This document shows positions 8,556-19,500 of a stretch of DNA of 64,000 nucleotides, piece by piece. Source of the DNA: CBDDKZ01 sp965230415 (GTDB taxonomy: Bacteria; Bacteroidota; Bacteroidia; Cytophagales; JAAEPT01); NCBI GenBank assembly GCA_965230415.1, contig CBDDKZ010000005.1, positions 2,480,001 through 2,544,000 of the forward strand, written 5' to 3'. Made by a program: the position numbers and the translations under genes. Position 1 is the first letter of the stretch; each line of letters begins with the position of its first letter. The notes under the pieces are model-generated. The model had not been told where the DNA came from and did no database searches. It worked only from the letters and a program-made list of their open reading frames with translations.

Positions 8556-9203
8556 CTATCTGAACCAGGTGCTAAACTTTAGGATGTCATAAAATGGGCC
8601 GTCCTCACAACCATCTCTGGCGTGCAGACATTGTGTTTCCAATAAAATTAATTGATGTTTACTACTATACCACATAGCTGTCGGCATAGTCAAACAGGGA
8701 CACGACTTTTCCCCTGATTCATCGTCGCAACAATAGCTCGACAACATGCTCAAAGTACGTTCAAAAGCCTCTGATACATATAATGAATCTTCAATTTTGA
8801 ATTTAATTTGGCTTACAAGGGATGTGTCGTTGAGTAGCTCCAATTCCTGTGAGTTAAAGTACTTTAAGGAGATGTAATTTTCTCCCTCTATGGCCTGTTT
8901 TGTTTTTTTGAAGGCGCTTTCGGTGTCTGAATTGCTTCTTGTTTCTTTTTCACCGTGCGATAATATGGCTACCGATTCCTGTTCGCCCGTGCCCAGGTGG
9001 TGCCTTATGAGGACCTCTTCATACCCCAGGCAACAGGAAGCCTTGGAGTAAGAATATAATATCAAAGTACCATCATTGTTTATAAGCGGAAGCTGGTCAA
9101 CCAAAATCGATAGCCCGGATTTCGATATTGTTGGACTCGACTGACTATAAGTATGCCAGCTTAATATTCCAGTAAGTATTACTATTAAGTAAACTTTGTA
9201 CAT
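8556..9203 (-). CDS. Secreted cysteine-rich protein of unknown function (215 aa)
   Basis: The protein begins with a signal peptide (MYKVYLIVILTGILSWHTYSQS) and has no later membrane segment, so it is probably periplasmic or outer-membrane associated. Cys residues cluster as a CC pair near residue 57 (SKASCCLGYEE) and in the C-terminal part (YCCDDESGEKSCPCL, LETQCLHARDGCEDG), suggesting disulfides or metal binding. No T9SS sorting domain and no recognised family. It faces dnaK tail to tail and is transcribed alone. Confidence 0.65.
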   Translation of the reverse strand: MYKVYLIVILTGILSWHTYSQSSPTISKSGLSILVDQLPLINNDGTLILYSYSKASCCLGYEEVLIRHHLGTGEQESVAILSHGEKETRSNSDTESAFKKTKQAIEGENYISLKYFNSQELELLNDTSLVSQIKFKIEDSLYVSEAFERTLSMLSSYCCDDESGEKSCPCLTMPTAMWYSSKHQLILLETQCLHARDGCEDGPFYDILKFSTWFR

Positions 9204-9355
9204 GGAGCCATAGTTTAGAATACCTCACTAAACTAATAACTATTGTGATAAAGTGGTATGCCACGGGCAATTATAAACCATTATTAATAAAAAAGTAATC
9301 GTAATAAGGAAAGCATGTATTAATTTGATAAATTTGGCGTTTGGAAATTTGATAT

Positions 9356-10303
9356 ATGGCAGATTCTGATTCGCTTAGAACAATAAATATGCTGACACTT
9401 GTTGTTTCAGTATATAATGAAGAAGACGCATTGCTTGATTTTTGGAAAGAGGTTTCTTCAGTTGCGCAGTCGTTGGCATGTGAGGTGGAAATCATTTTCG
9501 TAAACGACGGCAGCGTTGACAATAGCAGAAAGATTATTGACGAATTGGCAGCCGAACATCAAACGGTACGAGCGTTACATTTTTCGAGAAATTTTGGGCA
9601 TGAGGCTGCAATGCTTGCAGGTATCGACAAATCACAAGGTGATGCAGTAATTTGCCTCGATGCCGATTGCCAGCACCCTCCGTCTATTATACCAAAGATG
9701 GTGGAGGAATTTCAAAAAGGATCGGATGTTGTAAACATGGTACGTACTTTTCGGGAAGATGTAGGTTTTGTGAAAAGAGGCTTATCTAAGCTGTTTTATA
9801 AAATGTTGAATAAGTTGTCGCCGGTTAAGTTTCATGAAAGTGCCAGTGATTTTTTCTTGGTTTCCAGAGCCGTTGCCAAAGTATTGAAGAACGAATACAG
9901 GGAGCGAACGCGCTTTTTACGCGGGTTTATTCAAATTTTGGGTTTTCAAAATAGTACGCTGGAATTTGAAGCTACAAACAGAATAGCGGGAGAAAGCAAA
10001 TACTCTTTATATAAGCTGTTTGTTCTTTCCATTGGAGCGATTATATCATTCTCAAAAGTACCTCTGCACCTGGGATTAATTATAGGTACGATATTTAGTT
10101 TTGTAGCGCTGGCGCTGGCGGTATATTCTGTAGTATTTTACCTCATAGATGACGTGCCTCCCGGTTATACTACGCTGGTTGTCTTTTTGGCCTTTTCATT
10201 TGCCCTCACATTCTTCCTGATAGGTATTATTGGGGTATATGTTGGTTATATGTTCGATGAAAGCAAAAAACGCCCCATATATATAATAGAAGAAGAAAAA
10301 TAA
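9356..10303 (+). CDS. GT2-family glycosyltransferase, DPM1/GtrB-like, membrane-bound
   Basis: A 315-residue family 2 glycosyltransferase of the polyprenyl-phosphate sugar transferase type: VVSVYNEEDALLDFW, VEIIFVNDGSVDNS (nucleotide-binding Asp), FSRNFGHEAAMLAGID and the DxD-type ICLDADCQHPP are all present. Two C-terminal membrane segments (about residues 235-258 and 275-300) match GtrB/DPM1-like enzymes, which charge a lipid carrier with a sugar on the cytoplasmic face for transfer by a GT-C enzyme. The convergent 939-residue membrane protein next door is such a GT-C candidate. A TAnnTTTG element (9329-9336) lies 20 bases before ATG 9356; an alternative start is the ATG at 9389. Confidence 0.88.
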   Translation: MADSDSLRTINMLTLVVSVYNEEDALLDFWKEVSSVAQSLACEVEIIFVNDGSVDNSRKIIDELAAEHQTVRALHFSRNFGHEAAMLAGIDKSQGDAVICLDADCQHPPSIIPKMVEEFQKGSDVVNMVRTFREDVGFVKRGLSKLFYKMLNKLSPVKFHESASDFFLVSRAVAKVLKNEYRERTRFLRGFIQILGFQNSTLEFEATNRIAGESKYSLYKLFVLSIGAIISFSKVPLHLGLIIGTIFSFVALALAVYSVVFYLIDDVPPGYTTLVVFLAFSFALTFFLIGIIGVYVGYMFDESKKRPIYIIEEEK

Positions 10304-10326
10304 ATCTCCGGAATCGAAGTCTACCT

Positions 10327-13146
10327 TTAATAAACCAGGTACTCCATGGTGATTTTTAGGTCATCCACGAGTATAGATTCTTTTTTTGGATTAAAAAGGT
10401 ATACAACCATCTCATTTAAGCCCTTAATAGTAGCTGGTGCCTTGAAGAATAAATTGACCTGTTGCCAATCCTTTACATCAGGGTTTAGATTTAAGAGTTG
10501 ATTTTGAAGTATTTTTTCACCATTCTTTTTCCTGAATTCAAGTACAACTTGGCAATGTTCGGTAGCTTTGGATTGTCGGATCTTTCCTGACCATGCTATG
10601 TTTTTTAGTGTGGTGCGTGCATCTCTTAAAAGAGCGGTAGAGTCGGCAATTAACTTGAAATTTAAGTTATAATCGCTTTCTTCCACTATTTTGGCTACAT
10701 GTTGCCCCTCTATATCAATAATTTCTCTTTCAGGAAGCCATTGCCTGTCGTTTTTGTCATCGAAATTATATTCATAGACTACCTGCTTTTGTTTGCTTTC
10801 AATGGTCTCAAGTTTAATGTCCTTACTTGCCACGCGGTGATTATTGTAGAATAATAGATTTTCATTTACAGGGAAATAAACGTCGTTTGATACGGTTTTG
10901 ATTAATAAATCATCAATAGTTAATGGGAAAACTCTTGTGTTGTTTACAAGGATTTTGAAATGTGAATTGCCATCTTCGATTTTGAAACGATGATTTACCA
11001 ATGTCCAGTCTCCGTTTATATAAAAAGACGACGGCAAGGTGGTGCCGGGGTGCCATATTCCACGTCCATCCGGTTTTACCTCTTCCACAAACACAAAGCC
11101 TTTTGCTTCAGGTACGTTATTGTAATACCAGAAACTGACTTCATAAGTTTCTCCGGTAACAAGAGTTCCAGGAGCCCATTCGGCGAGTGTGTTAAGATCA
11201 TTAGTTGTTTCAAAAGCTCCTGCTCCCCTGAATTGTACTTCACTTTTTCGATCATCGAAATCGTTAAACTCCACCAGTTGATCTACAGTAGTACATTGCA
11301 TAAAATCAGAGAATTGGAGCTGATCTCTTTTGGCCAGGTATTCCGCTACGACATTGTTTTTTGTTGATAATAATTCTTGCCAGCTTAATTCGTAAAGATC
11401 AAACTTTGCAGATTTATAGATTTGTTTGGATCGTTTTAGAAGATCTATTTCAGATTCAGTTTTTTCTTCCCAGGTGTCAATAACGAGTATTTTTTTACTG
11501 GTGATTTCTTTTGGGTAATTGGGCTTAGGGTAATAGGGTGGAGCAATCAGGTCAAAATGTTCTTTGGTACTTTTAATAGAAGTACGCCCCATGGAGCACC
11601 CTATATTTTTTAAATTGGAAAAATAGGTGAATATGAGCCCACATTTAAATGAGTTTCGTAAGTTTGGTGTACCGAAATATTCGCCACCTACATGAAAATA
11701 GGGCATAGGAAGTACTGAACCAAATTCTTCGAGGTTCAGTGAATCCAGTGATTTTTGGATCTCGACTGTATATTCGTCTTTAGAATCTTCTTTAAGGACG
11801 TTTTCTCCTTTGGTGATCATGTGACTGGTAAAGGACTGTACGCCCTGCACTTCAAATGCATAGAGGTAGATACCCAGGAGCAATACAGGAATTGCTATCC
11901 AGTATTTTTTATGTCGTTTCCAGTACCTCAGCAGCCTGTCTATAATGAAAAATGCAAGAATCGTACTGCAGTAATAAAAAATCCAGGCAAAACGTCCCAA
12001 AGCCCTGATTTGTTTGAGTGGACCAAAGTAATGGGTGATGAACTCTTCTCCAAAGAGCATATGAAACCATGAAAATGCTAAAATCAACGTGATGATCGAG
12101 GTACAAAAAAGGCTTCGCACTTCTGAATGCATATGCTTTTTTAAACGTATTTTTTTAGGTGCTTTTATATATTTTCGGGCTGTTTTTGAAAAATAAAACA
12201 AACCTATAATGATTGTAAATGTTCCGATGAATGCATAACCTTCATAGTAGTCCTTTTTAGTAACAAAAATATCGTTATACATGTTAGCCATTTCACCATA
12301 TCTGGCGTAAAGGATGGAAGAGAAACTGGCAACGTATTCAAAAATACCAAAAGCATTTGCCGGGCGATCGTTATAAGGGTCAAGGACCGAGAAAACTACT
12401 TGAATAAGGACTATGGGAAGTATGATAGAGGCAATGGATAACAGTACTTTTTTCCACGAGTAGGCATTGCCATAAAAAAGGCGATAGAACAATTGATACA
12501 GGGCAGTAAATGCCAGACAGATTACGCCAAAGTAGGGGTGGAACAGGCTTAATATAAGGATGCAAACAGCATTTATTAGATAGAATTTGTACTTGGTGTC
12601 ATTCGCCTTAGTAATGCAAAAGTTTAGCCAGATTTGAAGCGGAATTACAAATTGCATAGATAATGAATAATGTCCTGTTAAGCGTATCCATGTCGGCGAC
12701 ATAAAGGTGATCACAAAGGCGCCAATTACGGCCAAAACCTTATTAACATTAAGTTTTATTAAGATGTTATACAATAAAACGACTGCTATTATCGCAGTAA
12801 ACAGGTAAAATAGGTTGAATAAACCTATTGCATTGTTTCTGACAAATGAGTGTTGCGGAAACAGACGAACAAATAATGTAAGGGGGAATGAACCATCGGT
12901 ATATACATGTAATTCTTTGTCCGGATAGTTTAATTGATCAAAGAAAAGCAGGTTTTCACTGTTCTTGACGTGTCCGGCGTAAACGAAATAGTTTTTGACC
13001 CCATCTCCTTCGGTCGACATCATATGGCTGTTAGCGTGCAAAATAAAATTGCCATAGTTAACAAAAAGATAGCCGATGCTTACAGCCACTAAAATTATTA
13101 TCCCTAAATTATTCTTAAAAAGAGCTTTAAGATTGTTGGAGTTCAC
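10327..13146 (-). CDS. Large polytopic membrane protein, GT-C glycosyltransferase-like, with C-terminal carbohydrate-binding-like region
   Basis: The first ~430 of 939 residues contain about ten hydrophobic segments with a long loop after the first one (residues ~38-80, STEGDGVKNYFVYAGHVKNSENLLFFDQ) holding conserved-looking acidic residues, the hallmark of GT-C glycosyltransferases and YfhO-like membrane proteins that use lipid-linked sugars. Residues ~440-620 form a soluble domain, and from about 625 the protein has beta-sandwich sequence (VQFRGAGAFETTN...TYEVSFWYYNN...DGNSHFKILVNN) resembling CBM4/9-type modules, with a second similar module near the C-terminus (QVVLEFRKKNGEKILQNQLLNLNPDVKDWQQVNLFFKAP). 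It probably glycosylates an exported polymer or protein. It ends 24 bases from the convergent GT2 gene. Confidence 0.7.
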   Translation of the reverse strand: MNSNNLKALFKNNLGIIILVAVSIGYLFVNYGNFILHANSHMMSTEGDGVKNYFVYAGHVKNSENLLFFDQLNYPDKELHVYTDGSFPLTLFVRLFPQHSFVRNNAIGLFNLFYLFTAIIAVVLLYNILIKLNVNKVLAVIGAFVITFMSPTWIRLTGHYSLSMQFVIPLQIWLNFCITKANDTKYKFYLINAVCILILSLFHPYFGVICLAFTALYQLFYRLFYGNAYSWKKVLLSIASIILPIVLIQVVFSVLDPYNDRPANAFGIFEYVASFSSILYARYGEMANMYNDIFVTKKDYYEGYAFIGTFTIIIGLFYFSKTARKYIKAPKKIRLKKHMHSEVRSLFCTSIITLILAFSWFHMLFGEEFITHYFGPLKQIRALGRFAWIFYYCSTILAFFIIDRLLRYWKRHKKYWIAIPVLLLGIYLYAFEVQGVQSFTSHMITKGENVLKEDSKDEYTVEIQKSLDSLNLEEFGSVLPMPYFHVGGEYFGTPNLRNSFKCGLIFTYFSNLKNIGCSMGRTSIKSTKEHFDLIAPPYYPKPNYPKEITSKKILVIDTWEEKTESEIDLLKRSKQIYKSAKFDLYELSWQELLSTKNNVVAEYLAKRDQLQFSDFMQCTTVDQLVEFNDFDDRKSEVQFRGAGAFETTNDLNTLAEWAPGTLVTGETYEVSFWYYNNVPEAKGFVFVEEVKPDGRGIWHPGTTLPSSFYINGDWTLVNHRFKIEDGNSHFKILVNNTRVFPLTIDDLLIKTVSNDVYFPVNENLLFYNNHRVASKDIKLETIESKQKQVVYEYNFDDKNDRQWLPEREIIDIEGQHVAKIVEESDYNLNFKLIADSTALLRDARTTLKNIAWSGKIRQSKATEHCQVVLEFRKKNGEKILQNQLLNLNPDVKDWQQVNLFFKAPATIKGLNEMVVYLFNPKKESILVDDLKITMEYLVY

Positions 13147-13503
13147 ACGCTTATCTTTTATTACAGATCAAACTATTCTAATAAAATAGTATTTTGGCTT
13201 ATGAGTAAGGCTAATTACGCATTGTTTTTGCACTTAAACGACTGTAAAGATATTTAGAATTACCTTTTATTCAAAGAAACGCCTTTTGTCACTTTTATTT
13301 AGGATTTGCACTGGCTATTCATGCTTTAGGTTTTAGCCGTATTTTTGTAAGAATATCACTTAGGTGTTAGCCTTATTTATGCCTTGGCAGGCATTTAACG
13401 GAAGATTTGCCCTGTTCTGGGCTTTCTCATTTTTGAACAAGGCTTAAATGAGTATCGTAATTAATCGGGAACCAGATTATTTATTTTAAACCAGAACTGA
13501 GCT
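13147..13503. promoter_or_regulatory. Divergent intergenic region before the giant T9SS gene
   Basis: 357 bases between divergent genes with no credible reading frame. It holds one TAnnTTTG element on the plus strand (TATTTTTG, 13340-13347, no clear -33 partner) and a small hairpin (ATGCC/GGCAT near 13379-13394). It presumably carries both promoters; nothing else stands out. Confidence 0.35.
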
Positions 13504-16500
13504 ATGTACTTTAAGATTACCAGACTGAATTTAGTAGGGGTTTTTGTGCTGTTAAGTTACCTGACATACGGAAATGTTATTTATGTGAACGATAATGCTT
13601 CCGGAGCCAATAATGGAATGTCATGGGCTAATGCGTACAACGATTTACAACAAGCATTATTAAATGCCATGGCAGGTGATACTATTGTTGTCGCTGCCGG
13701 TATTTATAAGCCACATGCGAGTGACAGAGAGGTGGCGTTTGAATTGAAAGAAAGCGTTGTTATGCTAGGTGGTTTTAATGGCAATGAATCACCAATTGAT
13801 GCCAGCACGTTAACTAATCGTGATTTTGAAAGTAATGCCAGTATATTATCCGGTGACTTATCTGGTGACGATAACAACAATATTCGTATTGACGAGCCTT
13901 CCAGGAGTGAGAATAGTCATCACCCCGTAATGGCAGTAGGGCAAAGCACAAATTTGATTACAAGTGCTACTGTGCTCGATGGGTTTACGCTTACAGGAGG
14001 GCACGCCGATAATAGCTCCGGTGCCAATGATTTGGGTGGCGGAATTTACATGATTTATGCTAACGCTACATTGAAAAACTTAAATGTCCACAGCAATGTG
14101 AGTCTTGATCAGGGTGGAGGTGTTTTTGTGGCAGCAGCAGATCCATTAATTGAAAATTGTACTATTGAAAATAATACCTGTCAGTCTATAGAAACGGGAG
14201 GTATTTTATACGGAGGCGGTATATCCTTGAGTAATTCATCGGCCACCATAAGAGGGTGCGTTATTAGAAAAAACAAATTGTTAGGTGGCGGAATAATTAA
14301 TGGAGGCGGACTGTATGTGCGAAATTTAACACCATTAATTGAAAACTGCGTGTTTGAGGGAAATTTGGCTTCAAATACTTCGAGCAATTCAGGAGGAGCT
14401 ATTTATACCAGAGATGCACAAACAACCTTCAGAGATATTTTAGTGATAAATAACCATACAATCGATTTCGATTCAAGTGCCGGTGGTCCGGCGGGTCTCT
14501 ATGTGCGTGATGGATCAGCAGTAATTACGAACGCGACATTTACCCTTAACAGTGGAGCTTCTGTCGGAAATGGTATTTACCTTCGAGATTCTGATGCAGA
14601 CCTTACAAATGTCCTGATATGGGGAAATGAAGGAGAACAAGCACTTTACCCTCGTAATGACGGTGATACGGCTCGTGTAAGCCATTCTTTAATTGCCGGT
14701 AGTGGTGGGTCTGCAAACTGGACACAAGATGGAGGTGTAGACCTGGGCAATAACTTCGATGAAGATCCCTGGATACTTACAGATGCAGCTAATGGGAGCG
14801 CCGATTTAGTAACGGGATCAGTGGCTTTGGGAAGTGGCAATGTGACCTTCGGAACTAATATCGGATACTACCAGGGAAGTGGTGTCGCCAGTCCAAGTAC
14901 ATTATCGCACAGCCTTTCTAATGACAGTTTTGGTTTGGTCTTCCTGGGACAATCATCGGGAGAGCAGACTTTAACAGTTAGTGGTGCCGATTTATTTGGT
15001 GCTATAACATTCACTGCCCCCGACGGTTTTTGGCTATCGACAAGTAGTGGCGCAGGTTTTAGTGGACAAAAGACGCTGGTATTAGATGCTATTGATGGTA
15101 TAGTAGCAACTACCGATATATATGTGAAATTTGTTCCGGAAACGGTTCAAATGTACAATGAAGAAATTACGATTAGTACTCCAACTATTGTTAGCGAAAC
15201 CATTGAGGTAAGTGGTGAATCCCAACTTCCTCCTTCTGTTTTAACCATTTCTTTAGATACCCTGGACTTCGGTCCTGTGCAGGTAGGGCAAGCTTCTCAA
15301 GAATTGAGCTATACGATAGCTGGTGAGAATTTGCTTGAAAATGTGACAGTAACTGCTCCCGAAGGCTTCGAGATTTCTTTACAGAGTGGAAATTTCAGTG
15401 CGAATAACCTGGAGTTGGAACACGACAACGGTGAGTTGAGTGTGACAACCATATTTGTGCGCTTTACACCTCAAGATACATCGCATGTACATGCTCCCTT
15501 ATCACACCTAAGCGGGGTTTTAGAAGATAGCGTTGTACTTTTAGCCGATGGCATCAATCCTGTAATAAACGCTAATGTAAACATGCTGGATTTTGGCATT
15601 ATAGCTTTGGGAGATACTTCTCAGGCGCTTAGTTTTGACATTTGGGGTTATGACATTTTTAATGACATTACTTTTAACCTCAGTTCTTCGGAATTTTATA
15701 TGAGCAGCGATGGGGTGAATTTTGGCTTGTCAAATGCTTTTTCAATAAATGCTCCTGGTGCTGTTTTGGATACCACTACTTACTATGTAGTGTTCAATCC
15801 GCAGGATGGCTTAGACGCCACCGAATTACTCTCTGTGATTTCAGCTGGAATAGATGCTCCCGAAATTGAATTGAATACACAAACTTTTGAGCCTCATATT
15901 GAACTTGCGCCGGCTGAGCTGGATTTTGGTTTTTCTTATATTGGCGTTACGAGCCCCGAACAATCATTGGAAGTATCTGCCTCCGAGCTGGTAGGAGGCT
16001 TAATGCTAATAGCCCCGCCAGGCTTTGAACTAACGCAAACAGCAGGAGATTATGGTGGTAATACGGATACATTAATCTTGTCACCTGCTATAAACGGTGA
16101 CCTCTCAACTACGGAATTGTTCGTTCGATTTACTCCTCAGAGTATTCAAAGTTATGATGCACAAATAACAGCTGCCAGCCATGCAGTAGCGCTCGCATCG
16201 CTGCAACTTTATGCACGTGGCGGAGATCCTCAATTGGCTTTGAGTAGTACCTTACATGATTTTGGAGATGTGCCTGTAGGTGCCTTTTCAGAATTATTTA
16301 AAGTAAAGGTATCTGGTTCGGATCTTAAGGATACCGTATGGGTAAATTTCCCGCCTCATTATCTTACAGGTGATACAGTGACTCACTTAATTCCGGGAAT
16401 GAAGTATTTTGTTCCGGATGAAAATGGTCGGATTAATGATAGCTTATGTATAAGGGCAACACCAATGGCTGAACTTCTCTACATGGATACTGTTGTGTTT

Positions 16501-19500
16501 GGCGACGGTGCTGCCAATACCGACAGCCTTTTTCTACAGGTCAATGGTGTGATAAGTTCATTTTTACAAGTAAGTCCACCTGCTCTTGTATTTGATGATA
16601 CTGAAGTGGGAAGCTCAGATAATCAGTTAGTGTTTAACCTTAAAGGTGATTTCTTAAGTGATAGTGTATTCGTATATCCAAGTACAAATTTTGCGCTGTC
16701 TTTGACCGAAGGAGTTTTAGGTGAAACCATCGATCCATTAAAAATAGCTACTAATAATGGAGCTGTTGATACAACGGTTTGGGTGACTTTTATGCCCGAT
16801 GACGCTGTTTTATTTACTGAAAATATACTTATTGTTAGCAGTGATGAGCAAGATACCGCAGCGGTTGATGTATCGGGTGATGCTTACCATAATTCGGTAA
16901 TTACGGCATCCGTTGACAATTTGGATTTTGGGAATGTTGGTTTGGGTACTTCCAAGGTGCTTTCTTATACTTTTAGCGGCAGTTCTTTAAGCGCCGAACT
17001 TACTTTAAGCACGCAGGGAGTCTTCGAAATTTCACTGGATAGCGCTAACTGGGTTGGCAATGGACAAACATTGAGCGTTCCCAATGCAAACGACACCATC
17101 ATCAAAGTATGGGTGAGTTTCGAACCGCTTTCGGCTTTTTTCTATAGTGAAAATGTGGTGCACATGAGCGATGGAGCCAATACTGTTATGGTTGCTTTAT
17201 CGGGGCAGGGTTTGCGCCGGCCACGTATCTATGTTAAAGAAGCAGCTTCAGGTGCAGAAACAGGATTTAATTGGACAGATGCATATACTTCCCTTCAGGC
17301 AGGAATCGCTGCCTCCCGTTTCGGTGATACTATTTTTGTTGCTCAAGGAGTTTATACGCCCTCGTCCAATGATAGAACGGCTACTTTCGAACCTAAAAAT
17401 GGCGTGAAAATGATAGGAGGGTTCGTTGGAGACGAGCCTATCAATAGCGATGTCATTGCCAATAGGGACATGAAATCACATGCGTCTGTTTTATCCGGCG
17501 ATTTAAATAATGATGATCATATGGATGTCCATTCAGACAATAGTTATACAGTAATTTATTTTGAAGCACTTAATAGTGGGTTTTCATCCAATACAGTTCT
17601 TGATGGATTTACCGTTCGTGGTGCTTATGGTGAGGGTATAAGGCCTGAAGAATACCGTGGTGGAGGTGTTTATATGGGGGCATTTGCCGAAGACATTACA
17701 GTAGTCTTTAATAATATATTATTCGAAGATAATGGAGCACGTGAAGGAGGTGCGGTTTACATTACGCATGCAGCGAACGGTGCTACTAATGCCTCACCAT
17801 CGTTCTACAATTGTGTATTCAAACATAATTACAATTTTACGCCGGCAAGTGATATTTTAAGAGGAGGTGCGGCGTTTTTCTCAGGATTCGATAACAATAT
17901 TACCGAACCTTATTTTGAGGCTTGTACCTTTATTGGCAATGAATCGAGCTATGGAGGCGCGTGTTATTTAAGTGGTGGTTATACAGGCAATGCCGGAACG
18001 TGCGAGCCCGAATTTGTCAATTGTACCTTTACGGAAAATCATTCGACGCTCTTTGGTAATGCAATCTATTTTAGCCCGCAAGATGGTACTGCAAACCCTT
18101 CATTCGTGAATGTCATCATTCATGGAAATACTAACGATAACAGTGGTAGTTTTTATAGACAGGTACAAGGGCATGCCACCGTAGGTTCATTTGCACCAAC
18201 ATTCGAATTTTGTTTGTTGGAAGAAACCATAGATAGTGACCCTTCTAATACCGGGTATGGAGTTGACTTAGGGAATAACATTTCCGGCGATCCCATGTTC
18301 GTAAATCTCGATACTTGTGATGTGCGCTTGATAGCTGGCTCCCCGGCATTAGGCACCGGAAATCAAAGCGATGGTGTGAACATCGGGGCATGGCAGGGCA
18401 GCGGCGTTGTGCTTCCTCCATCTATTGATGTATCTACTGATTCACTACACTTTGGTGCTATTTCTACCGGAAGTACTTCGGTTCTTAGTTATACCATTAG
18501 CGGTGTACATTTAACAGAATCAATTATTGTAAATGGTTCCGCTACATTTATGGTTTCATTAGATAATGTGACATTTTCAAACGGGCCTTTGGAGCTCGTC
18601 CCCTCAAACGGAGCATTAAATCAGACGGTATTTGTACAATTTTCACCCGAAGAGGCCATAAACTATATAAGTGAAATTACACATAACATAAGCGATGCAG
18701 TAGTTCCTTCGGTAGGAGTGGGTGGAGCAGGTCTGGATGTTGAACCCCCCGTTGTTTATTTTGAAGAGGACACCTTGTTCTTCGGAAACGTCGTGAATTT
18801 TGATCAATCTGATGTACAGGCTGCTGTTCTGATTGGTGAGCATGTGGTAGATCCGCTTACTATTTCCGTAGGAAGTGCTTATTTTGCCTCTTTATCCCCT
18901 TCAGGGCCTTTCACTTCAGATAATATTGTGGTGACTCCAAACGCTGATTCTACTGTGATGACGACGATTTATGTGGTGTTTGTACCAACAACCCTGGGCT
19001 ACCAGGAAACACTGTTGGAATTGGAGACTACTACGTTACCAGATGCCTATGTGCTGCTTACCGGAACCAGTATAAATGCACCTTCATTTGAAACAGATCA
19101 AACAGTGCTGGAATTTGGTGAGTGGACGGCGGAAAATTGTTCAGATGTAATGTCACTGGAATTCTATGGCACCGATTTGATAGATGAACTTAGAATAAGT
19201 ACTGAAGCACCATTTGAATTTTCGAATTCACCCGATGGTCCTTTTACTACAGAGATGACAGCTTTCCCGGATTTGAATGGAATGGTTAATGAGGTCATAT
19301 ACGTACGTTTTTGTCCGGAAGAGGGCGGTGACTATTTGGCCGATTTATTCTTTAGCGCTTCGGGAGTAACACATTATGTGGGCTTATTGGGAGAGGCTGC
19401 CGGGCCTAACGTGGTTTATGTCAATCAAAGTGCTACCGGTAATGACGATGGTAGTTCGTGGGTCGATGCTTTTACCAGTTTGTATGACGCATTGAATGTA

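Noticed and set aside
11755..12072. 105-codon plus-strand frame inside the 939-residue membrane protein gene
   Set aside because: Shadow of the hydrophobic coding sequence on the other strand; no independent support.
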